Assembly: GCA_905182985.1 (NCBI GenBank)
Contig: CAJJDN010000132.1
Span: 258,523 to 322,522 of the forward strand
Reading direction: 5' to 3'
DNA length: 64,000 nucleotides
DNA from: Paramecium sonneborni
Lineage: Eukaryota > Ciliophora > Oligohymenophorea > Peniculida > Parameciidae
The position numbers and the translations under genes are program-made. Positions 25,798 through 37,964 of the stretch are shown in pieces. The notes below the pieces were generated by a model that was not told the DNA's origin, made no database searches, and was given only the letters and a program-made list of their open reading frames with translations. The stretch's first letter is position 1. Every line of letters starts with the position of its first letter.

Positions 25798-28254
25798 TCA
25801 TTTGATATTTATTATGGAGCTAATACAAATTACTTTAATACACGTACCTAATGATGTGATTGTTTATTATTAATTCAAATGAATCTGAATTTACATTTCT
25901 TGATCTTCCAATCAAATAGACACCTTGCTACAAATCATTTGTATTTTCTATCACTTTACCCTTTTCTAATAATATAATGTGAAATATATAATACTATTCA
26001 AACTAGCAAGAACTTCTATTATTGGCTCTAAATGAGTAGGTTATACTCCTAAATCTGTTACATCAACAACAAACAATTTTTCATCAGGCTCAATTTTAAC
26101 ATTCTTCCATTCTTCTTCAGTAAATTATTTATTCAAATAATCTCTCCTTAACTTTTCATAGTATTTACAATAAAGTTCAGGAATAAAGACATCATAAAAG
26201 TCTCTTTCCTATAATCCTTTAGCTAATATTATTGCTTCATTTTAACATACAGGTTGCTTACTTAAAGTCTACTATAATATTTTGGAATCGTCTTCTTTTA
26301 TTTTCTCGATAATCTCTTTTGGATTATTAGCTGTAATTTAAACCCAATAACAATCATCAAAATTAAATTAACAATATAAATCTAATTTCTTAATTTCACA
26401 TAAATCATATGCATATTCAAATTAAGATTGAAACAATAAAGTAATAATACTCTTTTTAGCTAATTAATTAAGACTATTAACCTTTTCTTATAATTAACCG
26501 ATGAAACAATGCATTATGTTTGAAAAGATAATGGCAACATCTTTACCTTTTTCACTTTTTTATGGCATAGCTTCATTTTTTGACCAACCTATCTATTTAG
26601 GATTCAGATCACAATTGTAAATTTAAAATGAACAATTGAAATCATCACATAACTCTTCAAATTCTTCATGTTTCAGTTATTTAGCATTTTTAATACCTAA
26701 CATAACTTAGCAATTCATGTAATGATCTAAAAAATCTGTTATTTCAACTATGTTATTTTTAAATTCGTTAGAAAATATCTCGATTATAAATTTTAATTGA
26801 TTTTATTCACTAGAATCAGGCTAAATAACATGAGGTAAATTGTAATTCTCTGTACAATATACATCAAAATCTGAATAAAACAACTCTTCATCAAAGTTAT
26901 TTTAAAAGAGATAAAATTTGGATTTTTCCTTATAATTGAAGAACTCTACAATAATTTTATCTTTTAAGGTCTCAATCTTATGATCTTTTATGGTCTTCAA
27001 TTATTTCATATCTTATTATTCTTCCTCTTCTTCCATTTAAATACTATCGTATTAATTTATTTCCTACTATCCAATCTGCTATTTTATTGGTATCACTATT
27101 TCAGAATCATTATTGTTTAGGTATTCATATTATAAGTTCTCTTTCAAATCTTTCTATTTATTCAATTAAATTCCACTGATATCTTCTGATATCAATAGGC
27201 TATCTATTTATTTTGCAACTTCACTCTAAAAATTACTATTAGTGATTCTTGAAATCTAATTGATATCTTCGTTCATTTATTTTTATCTTATAAAATTAAA
27301 TAATTCCGCATCTGTAAATATGAAATTACTCTTCGAAAACTTATTTGTAACTCTTTTCAAGATTTCTGTTCCAAAACATTAATCCAATCTATTTGCTATT
27401 GATTCTATTTCTTCAATTTTTACTATTTTCATATTCATCTCTTAAAAATCTCTTTGTTCATTTTCTATTTAAGATAATATTTTGTGCTTTAAATGATTCT
27501 CTAAAGTAGAAATCACCTCTTAACATCCAGAATCGGATGACCCTTATATAACAAATATCACATAATCACCATAATCTTTTAAACTAAATGATGCTTTAAA
27601 ATACTCTTCCATTCTCCTTATATCGAAAATTAAAAATATTTGGATTGCTTATTCATCTCTCATCTTTATTTGATAAACTTTTCTAAATATGTTTCTATTA
27701 GCCAAATCCCTATTTCTGTAACTATAATATTAAGAATTATAAGGAGTAATTCCTTAATCAATATTATTGTTGATTTATTATACTAAATCTTAAATCCTCT
27801 AAATCAATAAAGATTGTTTGCTTGAAGGTAAAAATATAATCACATAATTCAAAGGATATTGCCTTGATAAATTAACTATATAACCAAATTTATCGTTTAA
27901 ATCTTGCTTTATTTGCATAAACTATCTTTTTGAAAATATAAATAATCCAGAATATTGTTTTTTCATATTTTCATATTCCTAATTACTTAATAAATCCATA
28001 TATGGTCCATAATTCTCATCTGGATTATTTGATTGCATCAAAAAATCATAAATAAACTCATGTTTTGCCTTTATCACTGCATCCTAAACAGCACATTAAA
28101 CTCTATGTAAATCTTCCCCTTTTAAGAATGCTTTGCTTCCTTTAAATTTTATAAATGTATCATATTTTTTTTTATAATGAACAAAGTATCTTAAGTGGTA
28201 CATCCACATAATATGTTCAGCGTCTAGATCTAACTCAATTTCGAAGCTCTTCAT
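25798..28254 (-). CDS. Large tandem paralog 1, unknown (possible KH-like repeats)
   Basis: Start MKSFEIELDLDAEHIMWMYH at 28254; about 800 residues, ending IISSIINIK after an intron at about 25831-25858. No catalytic domain is recognised. Several alternating strand/helix units are visible, for example FGYIVNLSRQYP then NYVIIFLPSSKQSLLIQRIQ, and DYVIFVIQGSSDSGCQEVI then STLENHLKHK. These look like small alpha/beta nucleic-acid-binding (KH-like) repeats, which is inference. An acidic linker (SIQMEEEEEQQDMKQ) separates two halves. The N-terminal 70 residues align by eye with those of the neighbouring gene at 28270-31154, so the two are probably tandem duplicates. Confidence 0.75.
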
Positions 28255-28269
28255 TTAATATATAAATTA

Positions 28270-31154
28270 TCATTTTATTTTTTATAATTTCTTGATAATA
28301 TTTATATTATCATTTTTTCTGGATATAACCTCTACAGAAATAGAAATAAAGATAAATACCTTGGAAGGATTTCATTAACTTAAAATTTCCTACCTTCGTC
28401 CAAGTTATCCCTCTAATTTCTAATCCATACAGTGATGAATGCTCCTTAAGGTAAATCAATTATCTTTATTATTTTTGGTTAATCTATCTTAGTAATCAAT
28501 AATACATTTAAAATCTGAATTAAATAATAAAGTTTCAATACATCCTGGATCACCAACATTCAATTCTCTATTTCCCAACTCAATTATCGCTTCATAATAC
28601 ATGGATAAATTCTAATTTGCTTAATATTCTTCTAAATTCAACTAAATATCTATCACGTCATTAAGTAATTTTTTATTAAATTCTTCCATTATGTTATAAC
28701 AATATAATTTTGAAACTTAATAACTTTCCTCTTTTCTAATTTCTTTTATCCAAACTTTTTTATTTTCTTTTTCTTTTGTTTAAACCTATAACTTTACATA
28801 CTTTTCATTCATTTTTTTTAATATCTCTTTCGCTTACTCTAGAATTTCCTCTATATATTCTATTTAAACAAAATAAAACGATATTTTAAAATATTCTTTA
28901 AATTTTCTCAATTAGCAAGCTTCTAAATCTGGAAAATTTTATGTTAAATATTTAAATTAATCTTCTGATATAATAATCACCTTCTTACTATTTGCACCTT
29001 ACTTACTTATATCTAATATTGAAGAATTTTAATAAAAAGACTATTATATTTCAAAGTTATTAAACTTTTCTTTCAAAAAATAATGATGCCTATACGAATA
29101 TTTGGAAATTTTAATAGCCATTTATTAACCATCATCATCTCTATCTAATTCTAAAAATTGTTATTCACTTAAAAACCCATTTTATTCAGTTTTAGTTGAA
29201 AAATATTCTACTTTGAAATTTTTTTTCAAAATCTCCACTAAACCCAATGCTTATGTTGAATATTAAGTAACATAATACATTGATTAAAAAAAATACTTAT
29301 GGAAAATATTTTTTATTTAATTAATGTCTTCCATTTATTTAAATTTAACATTTATTTTTATACTATCAGAACTGAATTCTAAATTTATTTCAGGTCTTAA
29401 ATTATAATAGTTTTATTTAAATTCTTCAAAGGATTGCTTAAATTCTGTAAAGTTAATTTTTTATGTAGATTTATTATCGATCTAAGTATAAAGAATTTAA
29501 AATTAATATAATTAAATTTTAATTACTTAACATTAGATTAATTTATTTAAATCTTCTGTTATTAATAATTCTGAAGATTTCTCTTCTTCTTGCAGTTATT
29601 AAGAATATTAGAAGTTATAGTTATTCTGAAGGTCTTAATTAATTGTTGATTTTGCAACATACAAAGAAACATCAACCTCATTATTAGCTTATTCGCGATA
29701 ATTAGCCTATTCATGATATCGCATCCTTTTAGATTTCTAGTTATAATTTTTCCATGAAGATGAGTTTTTAACGTAGTTTGACGAATGTTTTTTATAATCT
29801 TTCAAAGGAAGATAATTATCTTATTAAAAAGTTTCACCAGCAAAAGTTGTGTTTTTTTATTATGAATAGTAAGTTTACTTTGAGTCCGATACATTAATCG
29901 CAAAATTTTAAGATGGTTAAAAAGATTGTTATTCAAATTATTTTTTATCATGTTAGGTAAATTGATCCTTGTAGTTATTTTTAGAATTATTTTAGAATGG
30001 GAAATATTATTTTTAATTAATCTTAGGGTTTCTTTAGAATCTAGCGTTTGAGCTTTCTTAATAATAAAAATATTGGGAAGTTGTCTCCACTAAGTCTGAT
30101 TTATTCTTTTATTTAAGTTTTCTAACTATTTAAATTACCTTTTCAGTTATTTCGCATTATTTATCGTCATCTCCAAATATAAATAATTCATCTGAACCTT
30201 TAATTATCAAATAAATATATACAAAATCTCTAATTTAGAATTTCATTTAAATTTGTATCAAACTATTAATCTAATCTTTTTGATTCATGTATCACATCTT
30301 CATAAGTATGTATCTTAATTCCTGAATGGGTTCTGACCTAATCATTTAACTCTTTTTCTAAATAAAAGAGATCATTCGAACTCAATTAAATTTCTAAATA
30401 TGCTATAGGCCAGAATTTTTTTCTCTCCAAATTATTCTCTAAAATTTTCAATATTTCTTCCACAGAATTCATACTATTTGCTTTAATCACTAGAAAGAAT
30501 TGATTTGGTATTTATTTCAGTTCTATTTTTAATTAAAATTAATCCATAATCTCCAACACATCTAAAATAAGATATATTGAAATAGCCTCTAAAGCTGTTA
30601 TATTATATTATTTATCAAATTTAAACTATTCTTTTTATTTGCCTTGATTATATTAATAACCAATCATTTAAAAAATCTATTATTAAATATATAACATATT
30701 TCTTCTAGGGAACCATGTTATAATAAAATAATTTGGTAAATTAGGGAAATTTGATTAATATCCTTGTTATTCCATTTTTTAATATTATTTCATAAGAGAT
30801 TAAAATGTATAAATCCAAAATCCTCTGTTATTTTTGCTTATTTCTCTATATTCGGGTTAATAAAATAATTGATGAAAAAGTTTAGTTTCTTCATTATTTC
30901 GGAATTCATCAATTTGCATATAAAAATCATCATGAATTTTGTCTTTAATTTTTTAAGCTGCATTTTAACAGTAATAATAATTTCCTTCATAAAGTAAAAC
31001 ACATACCTACTAACATAATTAAATTGTTATAGTAGTAAAAATTGACTCCACTTTCTAAAGTAATTCTATCAAGAAACCCTGATTGTTATATCCAGATAAC
31101 TTCCAGGGTTTCTAAAAGAAGTTCAAAATGATTATTAGATTTTTTTTAATTCAT
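28270..31154 (-). CDS. Large tandem paralog 2, unknown (possible KH-like repeats)
   Basis: Start MNQKKSNNHFELLLETLEVI at 31154. A 22-nt intron at about 30975-30996 joins to NYYYCQNAAQKIKDKIHDDF, and others lie near 30205-30229, 28470-28491 and 28331-28358. The last restores the end KSFQEVISRKNDNINIIKKL. About 920 residues. It contains strand-helix modules like its neighbour (QFFLVIKANSMNSVEEIL, FWPIAYLEIQLSSND, VIIISEDQFKYLTQNF), plus a long Gln/Asn-rich disordered middle (KNQKQYFPFQNNSKNN). Its stop is 15 bp from the neighbour's start codon. Function unknown; a role in RNA binding is a guess from the module pattern. Confidence 0.75.
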
Positions 31155-31355
31155 TATAAAAAAATATATTTCAAAAACTTAAATATGAAGTATAAGAAAT
31201 CTGGAGATGAATAAAAATTTAATTTATGACTGATCATTTAAGTAATTATGTGATACTGAGGTTGTAGATAGAAAAAAGAAATGATTTTAAAAATGGATTT
31301 TTCGAAGTAATTATTATGAACATTATTTAACAATTATATTAATTAAATATTTATA

Positions 31356-32438
31356 ATGAAAGTAATATAATATAACAATGGATTGTATTATGGTTAACTT
31401 GATTATTTTTATAAAAAGATTGGATTAGGTGTTTATGTTTATGATGATTCTTGCCTTTATTATGGATAATGGAAAAATGATTTATACAATGGAGAAGGAA
31501 TGATGATATTTCCATTTGGTGGAATTTTAAAGGCAACATTTAAGAACCATTCAATAGAAGGAATAGGAATATTAATAACAAATAATGAAGTTATGATAGG
31601 AGAATATCAAAATTCAATATTAATAAATAAAGCATTGCTATTTAATGGTAAATAATGGAAATTGAGATCATTTTTGAAAAATGGCTAATATGAGGATAAG
31701 GATTGTTAACCTAGCAAAGAATAAAAACTATTCTCAGAATTCATAAAACAATATCCTTAGCTCTATAAAAGTAAACTTTTGTTGTCTTTGGTAGGATTTA
31801 TAATAAATGAAAATTAAATGTATATAGGTGAGTTTAAGAATAATAAACTTGATGGTTTAGGTAGAATATTGGACTTTGATAAAAGAGTGTTAGAAGATGG
31901 TTATTATAAGAATGGATTACTGTAAAAGGGGTTTAGATATTATGTTGAAAACAATTCATTTGAATAGGTTTAACTTGTTTATGAACAAGGATAATTTGAC
32001 TATAAGATTACAATGTCAGGAACAGATTTTCCTGGGGAATTAATTTAAAAATAAAGGGCTTTAATACATCTAACATCTAAACAATATATAAGTAAATCAT
32101 AAGAAATACATTACTTTCACAATAGATTTTATAAATGTAATAGCTAAATAAAATAATTATTAAAAATTACATTAAATCAATTTATTTTTGATGAAGATGT
32201 ATCAAATGAAGGAGAAACAAACAAGCCAATAGAAAATGTTAGGAAAGCATCCTTCCATAATGAGAAGAATAAATAATTGGATGAATAAACCATAACTCGA
32301 ACTTCCTCATTTCATGAAAAAAGCAGATAATATGAATTAGATATGTGTAAAATTGAATTTGAAAATGCCTTAAAGCCTTTACCTATAAATGTTAAATAGC
32401 AACAAAGAAAAAGGATTTTTGATAAGTATAATTTTTGA
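31356..32438 (+). CDS. MORN-repeat protein
   Basis: Intronless 360-residue ORF starting MKVIQYNNGLYYGQLDYFYK. MORN-like units occur at residues about 9-60 (LYYGQWKNDLYNGEGMM then FPFGG) and about 165-195 (MYIGEFKNNKLDGLGRI), with degenerate units between them. The C-terminal third is charged and ends RKRILDKYNF-like (RIFDKYNF). It is not obviously a duplicate of the MORN protein at 7219-8351: there is no myristoylation start and it has far fewer repeats. Confidence 0.8.
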
Positions 32439-32530
32439 CTTAGAATACTTTCACATCATATTTACTCATTTAATTATTAAATAATTAAGAATATTGAATT
32501 TCTCATATAATTAACCAAATAATATTATAC

Positions 32531-33711
32531 TCATTATTATCCCTCAAATCCTCTTATTAAATCTCCAGAAGTGTCTAATTTCACACTGGATCTTGCTATC
32601 TCTAATTTCTCCTATAAATATTTAGTTATAGGTCCAATCTCACCATTTCCAATGTTTTAATCATTAACACTTAAAATAGGAATAATCTAATAATATTATT
32701 CAGATTATTTACATGATCATTACTTAAATGAAACAATTCTACTATATCATCAATATTTTTAATGTTTAATTCAATTTCTTTAACTTCTTTCACAACATTT
32801 TTTGGTAATAAATCACTATCAACAATTTTTAAAGCTTTATTTAAAGTATTTCCTCTTATAGTTTTGTTCAAAGGTGGATAACCAAATGTATTATCTTTAG
32901 TTAAGAAAGCAACATTAGAAATGGCACCTTCTAACAAATTTCCTTGAGGATCAACCTTAATTCCAAAATATCCTCCTCTCACTTTTGAATAGTCTGCCAT
33001 AGTAGCTAATTCTAAATAATTGACTGTTTTAGCATTCGAAAAATAATTAGGTTAAGTCCACATGTCCAAATGAATATATTCTTTAACTCCTTTATCTGAA
33101 TCATCATTAACATTTCCATTAATATATAGAGCAGCATAAACTATTGATTCTTTATTCTAAAGATAAAATTCTTATTACACATCCATATATATCAAAGTCT
33201 CCAATTCCAGTGGAAACCCATATTTTCAGAACTAAAATTTATTCTTATATATTTGGATGATTTTCTCTCTCCAAAATCTTATAAGCTAAAAAGGCCATCT
33301 CATGTATTTTATCTATAATTTATGATAGTAGTACCTTTGATTTATTCTTTTGTTAGATCAATCTTTAATCCAATAATTTCAGCAGATCTGAATAGTCTAT
33401 TCATATGAAAATCTAGTGAACTGATTCTATAGTTTTTAACATTGCCAGTTTCCATAGCTCCATGTGCTCTATTGGCAAGTCTATCATCTATTGGAAATAC
33501 CATTAGATCTTAATCATTACCTACGAATATATTTAGAAATTTTACCTTCGATTAACATATCCAATTGTGAATTGTACATTGCAACAACTCTTGATTTTCT
33601 ATTTTGAGCACAATTTTATAAATATTTAAGTATGTCATCTCTTGTTGCTACTTTTGTTTTTTATTAATTCATAACTTTGTTTATTAAAAAATTATTATTA
33701 ACTTCTATCAT
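32531..33711 (-). CDS. Class IV PLP-dependent aminotransferase
   Basis: Fold-type IV family (branched-chain or D-amino-acid aminotransferase, aminodeoxychorismate lyase). Start MIEVNNNFLINKVMNQQ. A 25-nt intron gives DLMVFPIDDRLANRAHGAME, the family's 'DRG-HGAFxT' region, and the next helix is LDFHMNRLFRSAEIIGL. Later come SNAKTVNYLELATMADYSKV (Lys before the NYL segment is the candidate Schiff-base residue) and GNLLEGAISNVAFLTKDN, the 'ExxxSNxF' motif. PPLNKTIRGNTLNKAL corresponds to the 'ILPGITR' segment. A second intron after SNDH joins IIPILSVNDQNIG. It ends IRGFEGQQ. Substrate cannot be told from sequence. Confidence 0.85.
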
Positions 33712-33828
33712 TTTTTGATTTGAATTGATTTGAATTGATTAGTGTTAAAATAAAGAAAGATAGATGAAATAAACATAAACATACAAATGTAATATAAAAA
33801 CATATTATTGAATAATAATTAATTAATT

Positions 33829-36537
33829 ATGGAAAGTCAGAAAATTACTGCAACATTAAATTCTGAGTTAAAACAGAAGTATCAAGACATTGAGGAAATG
33901 CAAATTCTGAAAGAAAATTTAAGAAAATTCAAATGTAAACATTAAACTTATAATATATAGTGGATGCAAATCTTAAATAAATTAAGTAAGACAAGGTCAC
34001 AAAGTTATGTGACAAAATAAAAGATGCTGACTCTAATAGAACAACAAAGAAAAAATATGAAAGTGTATTGAAAGAAATAAGGGAATGCGATTTATCAAAG
34101 TATGAATAGGTTATAAAATTATAGGTCATTATAAGAAATTGCGAATACTATAATTGACTGTCAATTACATTAATCGAATGTTAGATTTTTTGTAGAGTTA
34201 TGCACAGTATTAAATAGTTATGAAGAATTTACTAATATACTTTTATAAACAGCTTAAAAACATATTAAATTATTAGAAAAGAAGGGAGGAAATTATGAGA
34301 ATGAAGATAAAAGAGCTCAAAAAAGAAAAAATCTGTTGAGACTGTTTGGAGAATTGCATTAATTAATAATTTAAAATGATTAATTTGCTGAAATTTTGAG
34401 AATGCTTCTTCCTACTGGTTAACCTTTAGATTATTTACTAATCAATATATAAGTGATGACTAATTTTATGAATCATTTTGGATATGAATATTTTGGATAT
34501 CATAAATATGAAACCAGAAAAGATTTAATGGATAATCCAGATTTATAAAATATATTTAGAGATAAGAAACATAACAATACAATTGAAACTATATTAAATG
34601 AATATATTACATATATTGAAAAGATGCTCACTGATTTATACAATCAAATACATAAATTAACTGAAAATTAGAGTGATTAATCAGACAATTTAAAAATAAA
34701 AGAATTAAAAGATAATTTCATAAAATTAAAAGACAATTATAGAATAATTAAAGATTGTATGGGTGATTATGATCCATAAGATACTGATTAGGATAATGAA
34801 ATTTTAAATTTAAATGGCAGAGACTTTTAATAAACAAATAGTGATGACACTGATTGTTTTTTAGAAGAAGAAAGAAAATTATATTGTCAATTAATTACTA
34901 TAAATAATCCACCGGATTCAAATTAAGTAACAGTTTAACAAAATCAGAAATAGAAAGATTGTTCATCAATAGAAATTGTGGATTAGATGGCATTGGAATT
35001 TGTTAATACAAAATAGAATAGAAAAAAACTTTTAGAGGAATTGTAAAATTTTAAATAAAATTATACGATTGTTATTCCCTATTAATGTCGTTTGTTTGCC
35101 ACTTTATGTAAACATTATAAAGAATTTGAAGAGGAAGTGATTAAATCATTTCTAGAATAATACAGATAAATCAAATCTAGTGATTACATAGAAAGAAAAA
35201 GTAGATATCTTAGATATTTATGTGAATTAACAAAATTCAAAATTTTGAAATAAGATGTAATATTAGACATTTTAGCTTAATTACTTGAAGATTTAATTAG
35301 TTAAAATGTAGAATTGATAGCATTAATATTAAATAATTGTGGAAGATTTTTAAAATATTCAGGAGAATCATGTAAGAAATTTGAATATTTACTCACTTAA
35401 TTGGATAAATAGAGAAAATTAAAGCCATTAGGTTAAAATCAAGATAGTATATTTACTTAAGCATTATTGAGTTTTGATAGATAAGCTAAACCAAAAAAAG
35501 AAAAAACTGAATTATAAAAGTTCATAAAGTTTATCATTTTTGATTAATTAGATAATTTTAATAGTGCCTTTGAAAGTATGGAAAGGCTTCCTTTAAATGA
35601 TTAAAATTGTAAGTAATATTTGATTAAATAATTATTCAAAATAAGTATAAAAGGAAGATATTCATCATTAAGTTTTGTAGCATGTCTTTTAGCAGCCCTA
35701 AAGGATAAATATCCAGATATTACAGGTTAAGTAGTAGATTGTTTATTAGATGAAATTTTATGTGGTTTAGAAGATAATAATATTAATAAAAGGTAGAGAA
35801 GAATTACAATAACAAAAATGATTGGAGAATTATATACTTACAATATTATTGACAAAGAGTTACTATTCAAGCTTCTTTATTTGATTATAGAATTCGGACA
35901 TGCTTCTGATATCTCTTAAACCGAATAAGATTTAATAGATCCTCCTGAAGATTCTTTTAGAATTAATTAAGTTATTGGTTTAGTAGAATCTGTTAGAGAA
36001 TATCATAAATAATTGAAAAGTGATTTATTAAAGTTCTTGGTTTAATTTTAAAGATATGTTTTATCAAAACGATATTTGCCATAGATAGTTGAATTTTCAT
36101 TACTTGATTTGTATGAAATGATAGATCCAAGGCTTGCAAGAATTAAGAATATTAATCAAGCTGAGCAAATATTTTAATCTAATAATATTGAAGAAGCACT
36201 ATCGAGACTTCCAGATTAGAATGTTTAATTATAGGTTATTGACAAGAAACTAATAGAAGATAAAAAAGATGCAGAATAATAAAGTAAGTTAGAATAAGAA
36301 TTCGATTTACAATATTAATAATATATGAAGGTAGTTTTATAAATCAAATTAGGAATCATAAATAGAAAATCAAATCAAAAAAAATTTTAATTAGAATAAA
36401 AAACATGTAGTAATTAAGGGTGCAGGTGATGTAAAAGTAATAACAAAAGTAGAAGTTTAGAATAATAAAAAAGTAGATATTCATTAATTATATAGAACAA
36501 TTAAGTGCCAAATAAATATGTTGGATTTTCTTAATGA
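33829..36537 (+). CDS. UPF2: Nonsense-mediated decay factor UPF2
   Basis: Start MESQKITATLNSELKQKYQD. Successive helical MIF4G-type domains are visible. The second has LIALILNNCGRFLKYSGESC; the third has LLYLIIEFGHASDISQTE, DLIDPPEDSFRINQVIGLVE and FQRYVLSKRYLPQIVEFSLL. These correspond to UPF2's 'LDPPxDxFRI' and 'FQRYILxKxxLPxDIEF'. The C-terminus holds the UPF1-binding region: a Gln/Glu-rich linker, HVVIKGAGDVKVITK, and NNQVPNKYVGFSQ, reached through introns at about 36328-36349 and 36472-36494. About 870 residues. UPF2 bridges UPF1 and UPF3 in mRNA surveillance, which in Paramecium also guards against retained tiny introns. It is divergent from the aminotransferase, 117 bp apart. Confidence 0.88.
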
Positions 36538-37304
36538 AGTGCGATATTATTTTATGAATGAGTGTTTCTTTTATGATTATGATGTGATGTACAAATTATA
36601 CCAAAATTTCAAAATCTTATATTGTTTGTCAAAAAGTGTTTTACTATTTTTGTAAACACTTAGTTTGAATATATGTGTTGTTATAATTATCATCATTTTT
36701 TAAAGAAAAATTGGGTAAGAGTCTATTATTTCATTATTTAAATGCTACAATCTTATTCTCATATTGAATCCTTTTCGATATTTCTTAAACTTCAAATATT
36801 TCAGACTTAAATAAAATGATGATTGTGTTCTAAATTTAATTTAATCTGTAACAGATAAATAGATTATATATAAGTTTGATAATAAGATTAGCTCATTTGA
36901 TTTTTTTTATCCAATCTCTATTTATATAATTTTCATCTAAGTTACTTTTGAACAAATTTAAATAGATTTATATAGGAGTTCTGCAAATAGGGCATGTATT
37001 GAAACTTTGATACATGATAAATGTTTTTTTTGCGAATCTTTTATCTAATTGATATTATGATACAATAAAAATAATATTTCTTTAATTAATGAAATTAAAT
37101 AATGAAAAAGTATTTGTTGCATAAGCAAGGTTTAGAGAATGAATGACCATATGTAAGAGTCTATGAATAAAGTAAAGTTTATAAGCATATAGAAGAATTC
37201 AATAGTTGTTATTATATATTTATATATAATTAGTACTTTTCTAATAAGAATTATAAAAGAGAGTAATTTGATACTGGAATGAATAGAAATAAGCATAAAA
37301 AAAA
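36538..37304. other. AT-rich intergenic with a decayed RING relic
   Basis: About 770 bp between the convergent UPF2 and RBM42-like genes. The only recognisable content is the degenerate RING fragment listed separately. Confidence 0.6.
36893..37185 (-). pseudogene. Degenerate RING-finger fragment
   Basis: On the minus strand a stretch reads TLTYGHSFSKPCLCNK, like the middle of a RING finger (CGHSFCxxCL) with two of its cysteines replaced. About 110 bases later another frame reads NTCPICRTPI, the RING C-terminal CPxCR. The two pieces are in different frames and lack the first Cys pair. A pseudogene is the simplest reading. Confidence 0.4.
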
Positions 37305-37944
37305 TCATGAAATATTTACACGTTTAATTTTACGTATTTTTGGTTTAATAAATTTACCAACTAATCCATCAGATTTTTTTTTATGTAAAGAGCGTTGTAG
37401 CCAAGTGCTTTTACTCAATTTGACAGGACGATTGCCAACATATTTGCCATTCATTTCTTTGAATGCTTTTAAATAATCATTTGAGTTTAAGAATGAAACA
37501 AAACCATAACCTCTAGTTTTCATAGTACGTTTATCTCTAATAACACGAGATCTCGCAAAGGAAGGATATTTTCTAAAAGCATTGGCCAAAACTTCATCAC
37601 TCACTTCATTTCCAAGATTTCCACAGAACAATCGATAATCTCCTTCTGGCCAATCTGCAAGTGTAGAATCTTCCCAAATGTCTCCTGCACATTTTCTTAA
37701 TATAAGCATCTTTCTCTTTCTCTTTAATTATTATTATTATTATTATTATTGCTATTGTTACTGTTGTTATGGTAATTATTCAGTTTGCTTCTACTATGAT
37801 TATTCAACTAGAGAATAGATATATATAAATAGTACCTTTCAATTAATCTCCTTCAGCTTTTTTAATTTAATCTTGGTTGATTTCATGCTTCTTTTATTCA
37901 TAAAGTTTGTTAAGCTTGGAGAGTGCATTTAAGAGATTGGACAT
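37305..37944 (-). CDS. RBM42-like RRM protein with polyglutamine tract
   Basis: Exon 1 starts MSNLLNALSKLNKLYEQKKH at 37944. A 28-nt intron (about 37817-37844) leads to a Gln-rich segment ending in 12 or more Gln, most of them encoded by TAA. Then KRKRKMLILRKCAGDIWEDS and one RRM: RNP2 YRLFCGNLGNEV and RNP1 TRGYGFVSFL, with KYPSFARSRVIRDKRT between. MNGKYVGNRPVKLSKSTW follows. The sequence around the RRM (GGxxWEDxTLxxWPExDxRxFxGxLGNEV) is diagnostic for RBM42. It ends KIRKIKRVNIS. RBM42 is a spliceosome-associated (tri-snRNP) RNA-binding protein in animals. Its start codon is 20 bp from that of the divergent coiled-coil gene. Confidence 0.88.
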
Positions 37945-37964
37945 ATTTATAATAAATATTAATA

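Noticed and set aside
37279..37476. Plus-strand ORF over the RRM gene
   Set aside because: Shadow of the RBM42-like gene on the opposite strand, whose RNP motifs are unmistakable.
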